From NCBI RefSeq assembly GCF_003945595.2, contig NW_024104378.1, positions 1,674,489 through 1,738,488 on the forward strand: a DNA stretch of 64,000 nt, in the 5' to 3' direction. Source of the DNA: Pipra filicauda. Taxonomy: Eukaryota > Chordata > Aves > Passeriformes > Pipridae. The notes beneath the pieces were generated by a model. That model made no database searches, had not been told where the DNA came from, and saw nothing but the letters and a program-made list of their open reading frames with translations. The translations under genes and the position numbers were made by a program. This document shows positions 1 through 13,977 of this stretch, one piece after another (positions within the stretch are counted from its first letter, which is position 1; each line of letters starts with the position of its first letter).

Positions 1-1703
1 CTCTTAAAAAAAACCCAACTTGAGATTATTTCTCTTACACATTCTGCTAGAACATTCTGCTTTCTAATTATTTTCCTTATCTGAGAAGTCAACGTTTTAT
101 TCTTTATCCATTTGATACCTTAGGGCTGACTCTATGTTGTATAAACTGAGGAAAGGGATTATACAATGTGGTTCCCTGTGTTCCTAAGTCAAAACGAGTT
201 TTGCCGTCAGTGAGAACGGCATCATATCATATTCCCACGACAGATTGTGATGACAACAGGATTAGAATATGCAGCTTAGTAAAGGAAAGAAATAGTGGAA
301 GGAAACAAAGTCTTAAGAAACAGAGATCCTGTTTTCTTTCAGCTAGTTTTAACAGCAGAAAAATAAAGCAATGTCTTGAAAATTTCAATTTGGGGCATAA
401 AATGCCTGACATAAATGCCTAACAGGCATTTTATCATCTCACATTTGTCACAATCACTAAAGCATAGAAGTTGGAGTTTGCAGGCTGTTCAAGTACAACT
501 ATATGTGTTATGTTTTTATCATTATTTTTTTCTACATTTTTATCATTTTTTATTGTATGAAGGAAAAGAAATAAGAGATCTGAAAAATGGTAACTTAGTA
601 ACTGAATGTAACATAGAAGTAAAAAAAAAAAAAGTAGATTCCAGATGTCTAATTAAATCTCCTCTCTAAATCTGCTCTAGTAAACTTCAGTGGAGTCCAC
701 AACACAGAGGTATTGGAGCACCTAAGACAACAAAAACTGAAGCTCTGTAATGTCACAAATCAGGAATCATCTTTTCAGCTTCTCAGCTGTACAGAAAGTC
801 TCAGAAATGCCCATTCAGCTTGTCCTACTGCAGACTTATTTACACTGGACACTTGATTAAAAAAGCTTTTTAGTGATAATGTTTAATTTGAGCATGTTCT
901 GTACTTTAATGCTTATTCTATTTTCCTGCTCTACTAGCTTAGACATGTTAGAGATTAACATCTTTTTTTAAACTTACTAAAACCAAATCATTAATTCTGA
1001 ACCAACTGCCACTGAGGAGTAATTCCCAAGTCATGGTTTCTCATGGACCATCAGTAACTGCACTCAGCCTGGGTACGGCTCCAAAACTGGTGAGACTTCT
1101 CAGGTTTTGCAGTTTCTTGAAGGGCTGGCTTGGTTCCTTTGGGATGAACAATTCACCTTTAGTTATATGTTTATGATTATATTGCTCTTCAGTTGATTGC
1201 CATGCTTGACGAATATATGCCAGCATTTAATCAACATATTTTAACATTTCTCATCTGTACTGGGGACATAGCTATTAATGGTGAAAAATGGGTTCATGTT
1301 TAGTCTTTCTGCTTAGTATTATGTAACTTCCCTGAGAATGTAGCAGTGAGAGATTATATATGAATGTTCTAACATAGTGAGTTAAGCTCACACATCTGTT
1401 AACTCAGAAAGCTGTTGTCAGGTAATTTAAGTCCAAAATAATATAATATAATATTTAAGTATATCTGAGCTTCTCTCAGCTGGACAAGAATTTGTCTACA
1501 TGGTTAGCTCTTCTGGACAATTTGGTTAAAGCATCAGAAGTATTTTACAAAAACAATTGACCACAGAAAGCCTTTAGGATTTATTTTAATATTTCAGGTA
1601 AGGCAGTTGGTGCTTAAGTTCACATCTATAGAGAACCAAACCAAACCAATTCTGGGAACTTTCATATCATGCCATGAATTCTGTTCTTCAGGCATTCTCA
1701 AGC

Positions 1704-1950
1704 TTCTGGAACATGTTGCCCAAAGAGGTGGTAGGCACATGTGCTGGTTTCAGCTGAGATAGAGTTAATTTTCTTCACACCACAACAACACTTCATCCCT
1801 GGAAACATTCAAGGTCAAGTTGAATGGGGTTCTGAGAAATCTCGTCTAGTTGAAGACGTCCCTGGTCATTGCAGAGGTTTTGGACTAGATGACCTTTAAA
1901 GATCCCTTCCTTATCCAAGGAACAACCCAGGTTGTTCTCTAATTCTATGA
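1704..1950 (+). mobile_element. CR1 retrotransposon 3' end, interrupted by an LTR remnant
   Basis: Matches the avian CR1 3' region in order: GGAACATGTTGCCCAAAGAG, CATCCCTGGAAACATTCAAG, a variant of the usual GATGTCCCTG block (here GACGTCCCTGGTCATTGCAG), then GGACTAGATGACCTTTAAAG, ending ATTCTATGAA. It is 5'-truncated and diverged. A foreign segment at about 1739-1788 splits the element. Confidence 0.8.
1739..1788 (+). mobile_element. Collapsed avian ERV LTR remnant inside CR1
   Basis: It begins TGTGCTGGTTTCAGCTGAGA and continues TAGAGTTAATTTTCTTCA, which I recognise as the 5' edge of a very common avian LTR family. It then jumps to ACCACAACA, resembling that LTR's 3' edge. So about 50 bases remain of an LTR normally several hundred long. 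No coding sequence and no clean target duplication are visible. The family name is uncertain. Confidence 0.5.
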
Positions 1951-3325
1951 AGCAGCAAGCTTTTTGTTGTGGTTTTTTTTCATTAGTAAAGATAGTCCAG
2001 AGGAAAAAAAACTACTGGTTGTCATCATACCATCTGACAAGAAACAACCAAAGATGGTTGTAGTTTATGTGGTAAGTGCTGGACTACACAGAGCAATTTT
2101 GAACCCCCCAACAGTCTTCTCAGGGTTACTGTGGCCACACTGTGATATCTCCTCAAAATCCACTCAAGTGATCAATTTAAGCTAGCTGGAGGAAGCCTAT
2201 TTCCACACTGAAGGGAAAGTGATTTAAACAATCCACTGCCATTTATGTAGTTTAAAATTCAATACACTAAAAAAGATAATTAGTATTTGGTGCAATCTGA
2301 GAGCAACTACAGCCCTACAGCAACAGACGAAAGAATTCCCAAGCCACAGTCATCAATAACATCAATATCAATTAGGATCTCTAGGGGAAGGCCTGATACA
2401 GGTATCATAAGTAATAATTGTGGAGAGAAAACAGGACAGGTAATGCAATTACTGCCAAAACACACAGTAACTGCTTTGCAATCTGAATTTTGCTAAATTT
2501 TGTAGGGCTGAAATACACCCTGAAGATCAGAATTAAGTGCTGAGGAAAGAAAAACCATAGAGCAAGGTGGCAGTAAAGGCACAGTGCCTCGTTAAATAGT
2601 TGTTAAAGTACTAAGACCAGAAAGGTTTCTTTCTTTGCAGCTCCCTAAATGCTTAGCAAAATGATCTGCTGAGTAACGTGATCAGGATGCAAACCTTCAA
2701 CCCATGTAGCTGAAATGTATTCAATTTATGGCTGTTTCTCAAGAGGAAGCTAAGGATGAAATAGCCAAGAGTGTGCTGTGGGCACTGGTGAGTGTGGCAG
2801 GCACTGAGGAATGTGCAGTACAGTGTGTGGCCCCAAACACCCACCACCGCAGAGACAGAGAGGACTCCCCAAAGCTGCTTCCTAAAAGCCTTTGGATGAA
2901 GCTCTCAAATGAAGCTCATATTTTCTCTGTAGACTTTAAGGGTATGAAAGGACCAGCTCTGTGCTCAGCCTGTATTGGGGAAAAGAAAAATACAAACTAC
3001 AGCAACAAATTTTCAGCTAGCACAGAAGTTTTCTTTTTTATTTTCATAAAATTAACATGGGAAAATTCAAAGTGGTGCATACTAAACTTCAACATTTTCA
3101 AATATGCAGTCCTACAAATTTTACACCTAGAATTTTAAGGGAAATAAATTAAGAGATTTTTTAATTACTAACAATAATATTTAAATGTATAAAAATATTT
3201 CAATATATTCATTTTCAACATTAAAAAGGGGGGAAAATATATAGAAGGTAATAGGCAAAACACTGAAATGGTTACTATAAGAATGTAGCAGCCAAGAGGT
3301 GAGGCTAAAAATGTGTTCAAAGGTA

Positions 3326-3441
3326 TCTGGATCTGGCACTAGGTGATATGGTTTAGGGGTTACAGTGGTAGTGCCAGGTGGATGGTTGGACTCGATGATC
3401 TTGAAGGTCTCTCCCAACCTTAAAGATTCTATGATTCTATG
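3326..3441 (+). mobile_element. CR1 retrotransposon 3' end fragment
   Basis: It carries the CR1 tail block GTTGGACTCGATGATCTTGA, AGGTCTCTCCCAACCTTAAA, then GATTCTATGATTCTATGA, with a diverged GATATGGTTTAGGGG stretch before it. Plus orientation, strongly 5'-truncated. Confidence 0.85.
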
Positions 3442-6400
3442 AAAAAGGCAAGTAATCAATGTCATGGTTTCATGGCAGGTAGATCTTCTCAAATTTCAAA
3501 TTTCACTGTCTTTGCCTTGCCTACAGTTTGGGCAATAGTGACATATAGCTATAAAAATATTAATATATAAAGATATATTAATATACTTAATTTGTATTAT
3601 TTATTTATATATTTTTATCTGAAAGCTTTTATCTGGTGAAAGAAGGTAAATTCTAAATCTAGTCATTTACAGACTGGTCTCAAGGTAGATGAGAATGTTG
3701 ATCTCCAATGAATCAGGCAGGTTTTGATGGATCTCCCAGCATTCAGATTCTGGTCCAAAGCTACTCAGCATTTATGTTGGTGGTTCACAGGATGAGTCAC
3801 AAAGTCTTTGCTGGCAAGATTTTGGATCTCAGAAGATTACATTGGTGACGTACTAGGAATCAGCTACTTAGTGCTCTGGTTCTGCTACTGTGTTCATGGT
3901 CCTGATACAGTAGGGTTTGTTCTAATGTCTACAGAAGAAAGACCCAGTTATTGGGGGAAAAGCATATTTCTACACATTTTCAGTGTAAAAGGATATGCTG
4001 ACAATTAGCAACTGCAGAGAGAATGAAATGAAAAACCATGAAAGAGAAGACAAATCGTGGTGTACCACTGCTTCTGCAGCTCTAAGGAGGAAGGTGGCCT
4101 GTAATTGAGGAGGCAAACCTGCTCCCTGTGCAACCCAGATGGGAGAGTGCCTACACTGCACCGGCCTTGAGAAGAGATCCACAAGTAATTCAGAGATTAG
4201 AAAAACCTTTCCCGAAATGAAAGGGAGGTGATTCTAAAACCATATCTCATATAGAGAAGCTGCAGTGATTTCACCCTGGAAAATAGGAACAAGATGTGGT
4301 CCAGAGATTGTCATCTGAGCTTAGCTGAACAGAGAGAGTAGTGAATGACTGAACACTTTATCCAGAAAGAAAGAGATGCTGCTCACATGCTTTCAGGTGA
4401 ACTAGCTGTCTCTCTTCTGCCTCTGGGTGTGATAGGGAAAGCTCTGTATGTGTCTCTGTCTGTGCATGCATTTGAAATCCAGGGCTCACCCTGTGTACCC
4501 ACTGGTGGTCTTCTGCAGAGAAAAGGAAACTTTCTGCTGTGCTCTTAATACTCACAAACTTTGCAGCTCTGCAACAGGACAATGATTATAATCAAATCTC
4601 ATGCTTCAAGGCTTCAGGGTCAGGAAAAAATAACACCCTTCATGCCACCATCAGTACATGCTCCAAATCCCTCCGGGGCCCAACAGGAGAGTCTTTTCAT
4701 TTTCCATGAGCTCAGGCATGCTGAGGACCCTGGGAACTTTCTACCTGCCTGTGCATGTGGAGATGATTTTACTGCCTGAGGTCATACAAAACCTGCTCCT
4801 AGGTTTTGGAAAATAGGTAATATTTAGTGTATCTAAGAGGCATCAGCATGATACCAAGTGTCCTGGGATCTATGGGTGAGTTTATCTGCTACTCTGATTT
4901 CGACTTAATTTCTGTGAGAGTATAGAAAATAAATTCCAAATTGAAGCTGAAAATATTCTCTTTTTTCTTAATTCAGAGGGAGTCACTCTTAATACAGAAA
5001 AGCAAATCCGAAGAAAAAAGGACTGAATAGCTAAAGGGAATAGAAGGATAGATGATGTTCAGGGAAAGCTATAACTCAAAATTGCTATTACATTATTAAA
5101 CAAATTGAAAGAAGGATAGAAAAAGCTTTTTTAATTCCAGCAGGCTCAGATAAAGATAGTGATCAGTTTAGCTATCTCACCTTTCTTTTCCACTTTACTG
5201 TAGTGAGCTGATACTAATCAACATTTCATTCTGTTGGACAATAATGGAGAAACATACTTTAAAGGAGAAAATGTACTAATACAAATTCAGAAAACTTGTG
5301 AGCATGGAATACAGCTGTTCTTTGGACATATCACAATAATCATGTATGACCAGCAGCAAACATGTTAGAAAAGGGATGCTTAAGATATTTTACTTTGTGC
5401 TAAGTGAGAGAAGCAGCTGTGAAGTTTGAGCCTGAATATCAGTTTATCAATTTTACATATAATTTATGCATGTCCTCAAATAAATGTGTGTGTTAGTCAG
5501 AAGCCTTGACACTATATTAGCTTTGCCACCATTTCATGGTGGAAAGAAAGAGATGTCAAGGACATGAAATGTCTAAGTAATAAGACCTATTAACCCTCAC
5601 TTATTTAACAGGATGTAACTTCTCAAAGTGCATTTCACTACAACATTAAAACGATTTGAGCACAAGCAGAACATGAACCAAAACAAGTACCAGATTCCTG
5701 AAAGGTACAGATGTAAAGTATCTCTTTATGTTCCCCTGTCCTTTTGCCTTCTCCTAGGATGGAGATCCTGTATGAATCTTTGGTCTGAACCAATTGAGCC
5801 TTTTTAATATTCTAGTTCTGCACATTGTGTTCCACCTTTCCCAAGTCAAAACTCCCAAATGAATTATAATTGATTTAATAGCTAACGTGTTCTATAGGAT
5901 ATACAAGAAATCCTCAATCTCTGGAATTCATTATCTGTTTAATGAGAGACCAGAACAAAGTCTTAAAAATCCAAATTTGTGTTTGCAAAATAAATTTGAC
6001 TATTCATGTTGTCATATTCATGTAGTACTTTGCCCTTTTTCATTCCAGAAGCAATCCCTCAGTATCAGTCAATATTAATTGACTAAAATGAAATGGATAT
6101 GTAATCATAGGAAAGGATTCCTCTCAGATGTATTACTGCACATCTGAGTTGAGGATTATGAAAGCAGACATTCTGACCCAGCAATATGCAAACTTCCTAG
6201 CCCCTCTTCTTAACTAAGCATACACAAAATGTCACTTCAATGTTGCAATTAAGTTTGCAAAGAGAGTAGTAAAGCTGGGCAAAAATATAGTAGCTATGCT
6301 TGGGGACAAATTGCCCACCTCTGGGTAAGTACTGCAAATGAACCTCCAGTGTTGTCAGTTCATCAGGTTCTTGTTTTAACTTAGTCTAACATTCCTCATT

Positions 6401-8821
6401 TCAAAATAAGTTACCTATTTCAGAGAGGAGAGAAGCCTGACTGGACCCCTGTGAAGTTTTTAATAAGCCTTCCAAACAGAAAAAACTATTGGCTCAACTG
6501 TGCAAGGGAGGTACAGTGAGGGGAGTTTCAAGATGGCCATAACTGAGGAGAGAGGGAGGGATGGAGAATAACAGCACTCTATGCTTGAAGGTAAGCAAAT
6601 TATTGGAGAGTGTACTCTGAGAAATAATAGAGGATCAGCACTGGGATCCAGTTTAATGTTCAGGCTTGGGGAATGAGAGTGCACCAATGTGCACACAGCT
6701 GCAAGACACCAGTTGGTCAGGGGAGCAGCTGGCTAGCAAGCTGGGGGAGACTGATGACCTTAATGGCAAGACTCCAGGACAACAGGTAATAGCGCAAAGT
6801 GAATTGAGAAAGGCCTCGGCCTCACATGTGACCAAAAATGCCTGTTTTCTAGTCTCCCTGGTATGCTCACAACAGGCAATGACAGAAGCCTTCAAAGTTA
6901 GTGAAGAGACCATTGCCGTAAGCCATCTGCACCAGTGCTCAACCTCGTCACCTCTTCTTAAGAGATCCCATCCCCTCACTTCTTTCCTTGGCTGTTTACT
7001 TCTTACTCATCCCTCTCCTAACCTCACCTGACTCTTGCCCTCCAGATGGCCCTCATCAAGCTGATGTCTTTGTAAGCCCTTTACCCAATCTATGATGCTC
7101 TAGCCCCAGTGGCAGATGGGTGTTCTGTTGGGAGACAAGGAAAATCTCTGGGCATATTTTCAAGGTGTGGAGGTGAAGGACAGAAGATCAAATGTCTTTC
7201 TCCCAAGCCTGTGATCATGTGGCTCAGAGCCAGTCTGATGATGGGTGTGATGGGAAGCTCTTTTGAGCAGGGAATACTGAGTAGGGAGAAGAGGTATTTA
7301 ACCTAAAACACAAAGTTGGTACAGGAATGAAAAAAAAAAATATGTCTACAAATAATTCTAGGCTGGAAATTAAAAACTTTCTAAGCTTTAGAGAGGTAGA
7401 GGAGAAGAAACCATCCAGGTAACTCTTGTGGGTAATAAAACACAGTAATTAGATTTTAAAATAGAGCTTCGTCAGTTTATGAATAGCATTACTTTACCTA
7501 ATGGCTTGAAAATGCAAAAATTGGGCTTCATGACATAAAATCCTATGCAACAGCCTATTTAGACTGCTCAGTCTTCAGAGCAGCACTGGTCCCTTCTCAT
7601 GCTCTTTCAAAGTGCCAACATAGTTTATCCACGACAGTTGTAGGGCTTTTTATGTGCTGCCATATTTAAAAGGAAATAACCCAGGGCAGAGGGAGGGAAT
7701 TAAACAAGAAAAAGTAGTTGTGACGCTCAGAAAGGCTGTTTGATTTGAGGGGGATATGCAGATTCGTGTCTTGGAAGAAGTTGTTACATTTCGGGTATCA
7801 CATGGCAGGCAGTCTATTTTCTGGGGCTGCCCCGGGGTGGAGCCGCAAGCCAGCAGCCTCAGCCGGCTGCTCCATCAGCAAGAAGGGATTGTTCCGCTCG
7901 TGGTTGTTTGGTGCCATCTATGGCCAGATACTCGCTCACACACCCCAGGATCATTCTAGGAAAACAAGCACGCGTGTGGGCTTAATGAAATCAGCAACGA
8001 CACTGATATACAATACACCTATAAATCTGTCTATGGGTATTCACGTATCGCTTCTCTGTCAGCTGTTAGATGCTACCAGTGAGCTCCTCAAGGCTGTTAG
8101 TACCTTCTGGAGTTGCTAATACTTTTCAGATTGGCCTTTGTATCCAAAGAACAGAATATTAATTTGGGATATGGAGCTAGGAAACTTTATTGGAGAAAAG
8201 GAAGTACAGTACTAGAGAAGATGCAGCATATGTTTTTCTACACAAATGAAGAAAATAGATGTCAGTTGCTGTGTCATCCCCTTTTTCCTCCCATGCATCC
8301 TCAAGGACGGACAGCAGTCAGTGCCACAGCCAGAGGTCATTGTGCGTTTTTGGGGATGCTGTCTGGCCATGTCCATGGCTTTGCAAAGATGACTCTCAGA
8401 TGTAAAAACCACTGAGTGCATAAGCACATCCCCAGCCGTGCTGCAATGTGTCTGTGAGTCCATCTCTTGGCAAGCAATGTCAGCAGTGCTGCCTATCGAC
8501 TCCTGCCCCAGCAGCAGCTTCTCTCTGGGGGACATTCAGTGGTGCTGGCAAGGGCGTGTGCACAAACCCAACACTACCTGGAGAGCTTGCCGATCTCAAG
8601 GCAGAGGTCTGTGTCTTCTCTGACAGAGGAGACTCTGTCTTGTTTCAGTTCCACTGTCTGACTCTGTATTTGTGGACAGCTGTCAGGCCTCCCACAGTAT
8701 TTCTGGAGAAGTGTAGGGCACATCAAAGCTACGACTAACCCTGGGAATGTCTAAACAACCTCTTGAAATGAGTCTCCCTCCTAGAGGGATTAGAGGAAGG
8801 ATGCTAACACCTGCACACAGA

Positions 8822-9203
8822 TCATAGAACCATAGAATCATAGAATCAGCTGGGTTGGAAGGGACCTCCGAGATCATCAAGTCCAACCCTTGATCCAATA
8901 CCGCTGCGGTTACTAGGCCATGGCACTAAGTGCCACATCCAGTCTCTTTTTAAAAATCTCCAAGGACGGAGAATACACTACTTCCCTGGGCAGCCCATTC
9001 CAGTATCTGATCACCCTCTCTGTAAAGAAATTCTTTCTAATATCTAACCTAAACCTCCCCTGGCACAACTTGAGACCATGCCATCTTGTCTTGCTGATCG
9101 TTGCCTGGGAAAAGAGACCAACCCTCACCTGGCTAGAACCTCCTTTTGGGTAGTTGTAGAGAGTGATGAGGTCTCCCTTGAGCCTCCTCTTCTCCAGGCT
9201 GAA
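8822..9203 (-). mobile_element. CR1 retrotransposon 3' end with intact end of ORF2
   Basis: Read on the minus strand it ends with the CR1 tail (seen here as ATCATAGAATCATAGAATCA and GGTTGGAAGG on the plus strand). It contains an uninterrupted 71-codon frame (9128-8913) with [20 protein letters not shown] and [19 protein letters not shown]. This is the C-terminus of the CR1 ORF2 endonuclease/reverse transcriptase. It is 5'-truncated and not an autonomous element. Confidence 0.92.
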
Positions 9204-9282
9204 CTACATGTCTAGGTCTACATAAGGGCCAAGCATCCAAACTCCCACAGCCACTGAGAGAGGGCAGGAGTGGGATGCAGCT

Positions 9283-9459
9283 CCCACATACAGGCACCTT
9301 GTGTCATTAAGATGGCCTTGTGTATCTCACTTATCCACACAGAGCTCCCACATGCAACAGCGGGACCTGCAGGAGACCCAAACCCTTCTTCAGCAAGAGC
9401 TAGTGGACCAGCAGGATGCCCAAGGGATGTCCAAAAGGCTCTAGATGCCTGTATGTGGG
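9283..9459. repeat. 14-base inverted repeat spaced by about 150 bases
   Basis: CCCACATACAGGCA at 9283-9296 is perfectly complementary to TGCCTGTATGTGGG at 9446-9459. The direct repeat AGCTCCCACAT (9279-9289 and 9343-9353) lies in the same stretch. It follows directly on the 5' end of a CR1 copy. Possibly an old repeat of unknown type. Confidence 0.6.
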
Positions 9460-12027
9460 CAACAGTAGGCACCTAAATTCAGGTGTATTGATCCGGAGCT
9501 GGATTCCACTGATAGTATTGCTCTCTTCTCTGAGCTACTCACAGCCCACAAACAGCTGGTGCAGTCTACAGAAAACAGATTTCAGAATATTACTCAGAAT
9601 ATCGCACCAATAATTTCTACTGATTCTAATTAATGGCTGCAATGATGGTTAGTCAGTTTAGATCATGGGAACTGCTGCTGAATTTGAAAGAACAGTATTT
9701 TAAGTGATTATTTAAATGGCCAAATTACTGGAAAATTGTCTAGAGATCTGCATGTATAGTTTCAGTCATCTGATATTTACTCATGCAGTGCATCTCCTGA
9801 CAGCATCAGTGAGGTTTGTGATGTAATACTCAAGTGAACGTGTTGTGCATCTGCACGTTTTCCATGTGACACAGAGAAAGAGGATGGGAGATGCGCTCCT
9901 GTATTTTGAGTAAACTCAGCTGTTCTGCATGGATAATAACACTGCTTTAGACTACACGTGGACCAGAATTTTACTAGTCAGGGTCTTCAAGGTTCAGAAT
10001 TTGAAAGTCCCTCACTATTTGTGATGTTTGCTTTGCCAATAAGCTCTAAATTACTTCCCTGGATTTTTGAAAACTCTGATACTCAGAAGGAGTTATGGCT
10101 TCCGAGTATTCCAGGATCCATAGGAACCAAATGCCAGTTTAAGATATATATATATGCAATAGAAAGCAATAAATGTAGCTGGGGAGTAGGGGGAAAAAAA
10201 GAAAATAAATTAATATCCTCAAAACACAAAATATACAAGAATATTAAAGAGAAAAAAAGCCAACTGTGAATATAACAAAAGTAGGTGGAGGATCACTGAG
10301 AATTTAATGTGATGAAGCTGTCAAATGACAAAAATATTGTAGTACTGGCACCTTTTCTTACCAAGATGAGTAGATGTAATATCACAGCAGCACTTGAAGG
10401 AGAACAGAAGAGGGAAAAGCAAGATGTAGGGAACTTTAAAAAGACATATTTTCATTGAAGTGACTGTTGGTATGGCACAACTGGCATTATTTGAGTATGG
10501 TGTATAGATGTCTCAAAGAGGTGTCTGACTTTTGAAAACCAAACTGATCAATACATAGTCAGAGAAATACTGTTTTAAGCTTTACAGATGCAATTATTTT
10601 TAAGATAGTAATACTGCAACCAGCCTGAGCAATGTACACCTGGAATGATGAGTTTGGTCTTCAAATGACAGAACTGTAATATTTGGCAATTACAAGTCCA
10701 TTTACTTCAATAGGAAGAAAAACCTTTTTTGATTTTGTATAAGGAGGTGAAGAAGCACTGAGACTAAGTGAATCATAGGTCATGTCAGAAAGAGCAATGC
10801 AAAATTCATATGTCCTAGGTCTAATTATCATGAAAAAACCAGTGCAACTTTATGCAAATCAAACATGATAGTGAATGCAAGTATATCAGTAGGGTATTCA
10901 CATAATCTTTGTTACAGGACATTACGTAATCTTTTTTTACAAACTCAATTTGGATTTTAAGGGTTTTCTGAATAAGAAAGGCATATACTAGGGAGAGTGG
11001 ATAACCTGGAACCCACTTATTTATGCTTTTGTTTTCTCTCCACTTTCAAAGAGCTAAAGCACAGAATTAATCATTATTGTTTGACTATTTTAATGGCTTC
11101 ACTGCACATGCTCACTATCAAAAATAGTTAATGTTGAAATCCTTTTAAGGGATACTTCACAGACATTTTGATCAATTATGTGTTTGTGATTTTGCCTGTA
11201 GGTGTATATCCACCTTGGATATACATTTATATTTTACTGGATTGTGTTCATGCCTTAGAGGGACCTCTTGTATGTCATTAACTGCTGCCTCAAAATGCAA
11301 ATCTAAATGAAAACAGGAAAATCAAAAGTATGCTTCCAGTGCCTTCAATATTATCAGAGTATTTCCTGTTCTTGACCTTTGAAGCCAGAACATTTTTCAT
11401 TGTAGAAAATCTTTTAGCTCTTCTAAACATGGAAGAGGTCAAATAACTGATCAGCCATTTATGTGCAGAGTATGCTGCTGTTGTGGTGCTTCCCACCCCC
11501 TCAGTCCCCCCTGCAGAGACAAAAAGAATATTTGTAGATTTGTAACATTTGAACATGTCTTATTAAAAGAAACTAGTTCAGAGCCAGCAGCCTCACTTCT
11601 GGCAAGGTATCTAAATACAGCTATATAAACAGGCCAGTTTCTGAAGTTGAAGCAATAGTCAACCCTGCTGAAGTGGAAGAATCTATCTTTTCTCTTGGCT
11701 CATTGACAGGGATGCAGTCATCTCCAGAGTCCAGAATTATCCACTGCTGTTAATCCTGCCTGCCTTCACTGAGAACGCAGTTGACCTCCAATTTGACCCA
11801 TCTTTGAAAACTTCCTTCGCCTTCAATTACCAAAATTGCATCCATTCTTTTTGCAAAATCTGGATCACTAGGATCTCCCTTCTCATCTGCTGCTTTTCAA
11901 AGCCTGCGATGCAGTCCTGGTTCCCACTGTATGCAGGGTTATGTCCCAGAAGTGTTCTATAATTAGAACTGACCACACAGATATGCTTCAAGAGATTATG
12001 CAGCTGAAATGCAGAAAATACTCACTT

Positions 12028-12045
12028 AAAAAAAAAAAAAAAAAA
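12028..12045. repeat. A18 homopolymer
   Basis: Eighteen A bases with no flanking target duplication that I can see. Confidence 0.9.
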
Positions 12046-12405
12046 GGAGTTGGTTTCAACTTTTGCTGCTTTCTGTTGGCAGCTTTCCTTCATGGTATTG
12101 CACATCACTTTGCCTCCATTCATTTGAGCAGAGGTAACCAATACCTCTTCCATTATTAAAGCCTTGGGAACAGAAGATGAAATCCTGCCTTTGCTGAGGT
12201 CAATGACAGAACTCCTGTGAACTTCAGTGCCTTGAGTATCAGGCCAAAAGGGATCATTAGATTGTCCTGTATATCACTGATATTGATGTTGTGTTGGACT
12301 ACTGCCTATCCTCCAGATGGCATCCAAGCTGTGACTACTAAAGGACAGAAAATCCACCACCATCCCTGGTGGTGACATGTTCCCATGATTAGTTATCAGC
12401 CCACC

Positions 12406-12421
12406 AAAAAAAAAAAAAAAA
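12406..12421. repeat. A16 homopolymer
   Basis: Sixteen A bases, 360 bases after the A18 tract. Confidence 0.9.
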
Positions 12422-13977
12422 TCCCGCATTTTATCCTATTAAGCTTGCCCAGTTTAAAATTCCAGGCACTGATATTTTCACAGTTTTTCTTTGCAAATTG
12501 AAGAGCCTTATCTCACCTTTCATGTTTTCCCCAGAAAAACGCCAATTTACTGTAATTTAATCTCTTTTTAAAATTCTAACATATACTCTGAGTAATAACT
12601 ACAATTTCTGATCCTTTGCCAGAAATTAGCTTGTTTCTGTTCCTTTTGCCTGCATTCTCCCCTATATTCTGAAGATGATCAAAGGACTCTGTGGTGTTTC
12701 AATGTCCATCTCACTAGCTCCACCTACAGCATTATCTTTCTATACTTCTGGTTGCAACCCATCTATGTGTGTCATGTGTAGTGCTGGGTTCTCCCAGTGA
12801 GCTGCTTGCCTGCCGTGGTCCTTATATCCTCTCTTGGACACGTCCCTGATAAAGACACAGTTTGAGTACTTTTTTCCCAGATGTATAAAAGTACTTTGGG
12901 CTATATCAAAATATATTTTGGTGCAGGTAACTAAATAGTTCAGATCAACATGTAGGATAGCCCAGTCCTCATCATTATCATATTGCCAGTCCTTGTCCTC
13001 TGCAGACCAGGAGTGTTATAGATCTGCTACAGAACACAGAGAGCATTGCATATGCTACAGCCACGCATCCCATGTAGAGCCCCATTAGAAATACTCACAT
13101 TCGATAGTAATCCCCACGGATAAGTCTGAAATGCTCCATCTGGCTTATTCTCGATCCTATTTAAATATTCTTTATTGGTATTTTGCACTGATTAACTTTA
13201 CTTGGAAAGCCAGGTGAATGTCTTCACAAAAGTCTCTCAAGTGGCAATCACACAGATACATTTGTCAACTAGAGTCTCATAGAAAAAGGAAATATGTGGG
13301 GCAAGGCTCCTGTAGCCAAGACTCCTATGTAGCTGATGAATCTAAGGTTATAGCAGTAAATGGAAAAGGTAAAGAACTGGCCATAAGCAGGACCTTAAAT
13401 ACATCAAACTATTGTGAAATTCTGTTTGGACTTTTGAGTCATCCCAGTTAAAGGCAACCTGTATGTATTCACTTGGTATTCTGGGTAATACAGCTTCAAA
13501 GCCAGGCAGTGATGCTGAATATTTTTTACTAGCCATCAGGGCCTTGGTACCTAATCATTATGGTCAGGCCAAGGCAAAATAGTGATATTAATAAAGATAG
13601 CTTGTACAGCATGTAAACAATTTTTAAAGGCTTATCTTCTAATGCAATTATACATAATTAGTATTTTATAACACCACTTTGTGTTTAACACTTCTGTTGC
13701 AGCATGCTATTGCACAATACTTCACACTTTCACAGCACATTCTACCTGAGAATCTGACCCTCTACCAAGAATAATGAGTCGAGCTCCACAAAACTACCCT
13801 GAAGCAGCCCCTGTGCTAGTCCAAACCCCAAGATGATAAAGAGGAATGACAGCAAGGATAAGGAGTGTCCAAGGTCACTAAAAAAGTCTATGGTAGAACT
13901 GATTCTGGAAATAAATTTCCTATTATCTTGCCTTAGGCTTTCACCACAAGACCATTATTCTCCAGGGAATAGCAGTG

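Larger units (their letters stand above)
1..8821. other. Upstream intergenic DNA, left block
   Basis: AT-rich, apart from CR1 pieces at 1704-1950 and 3326-3441. The reading frames here (up to 136 codons, 2728-3138) lack conserved motifs or exon-like splice edges and look random. A small CpG-bearing patch near 7820-7990 is richer in G+C but I cannot assign it. Confidence 0.75.

Noticed and set aside
2728..3138. 136-codon plus-strand frame
   Set aside because: No recognisable motif; low-complexity, Phe/Ile/Asn-rich end in AT-rich DNA; length is within chance for this window.
12028..12421. Pair of poly-A tracts as the tails of processed pseudogenes
   Set aside because: No coding-like sequence precedes either tract, and I see no flanking target-site duplications.
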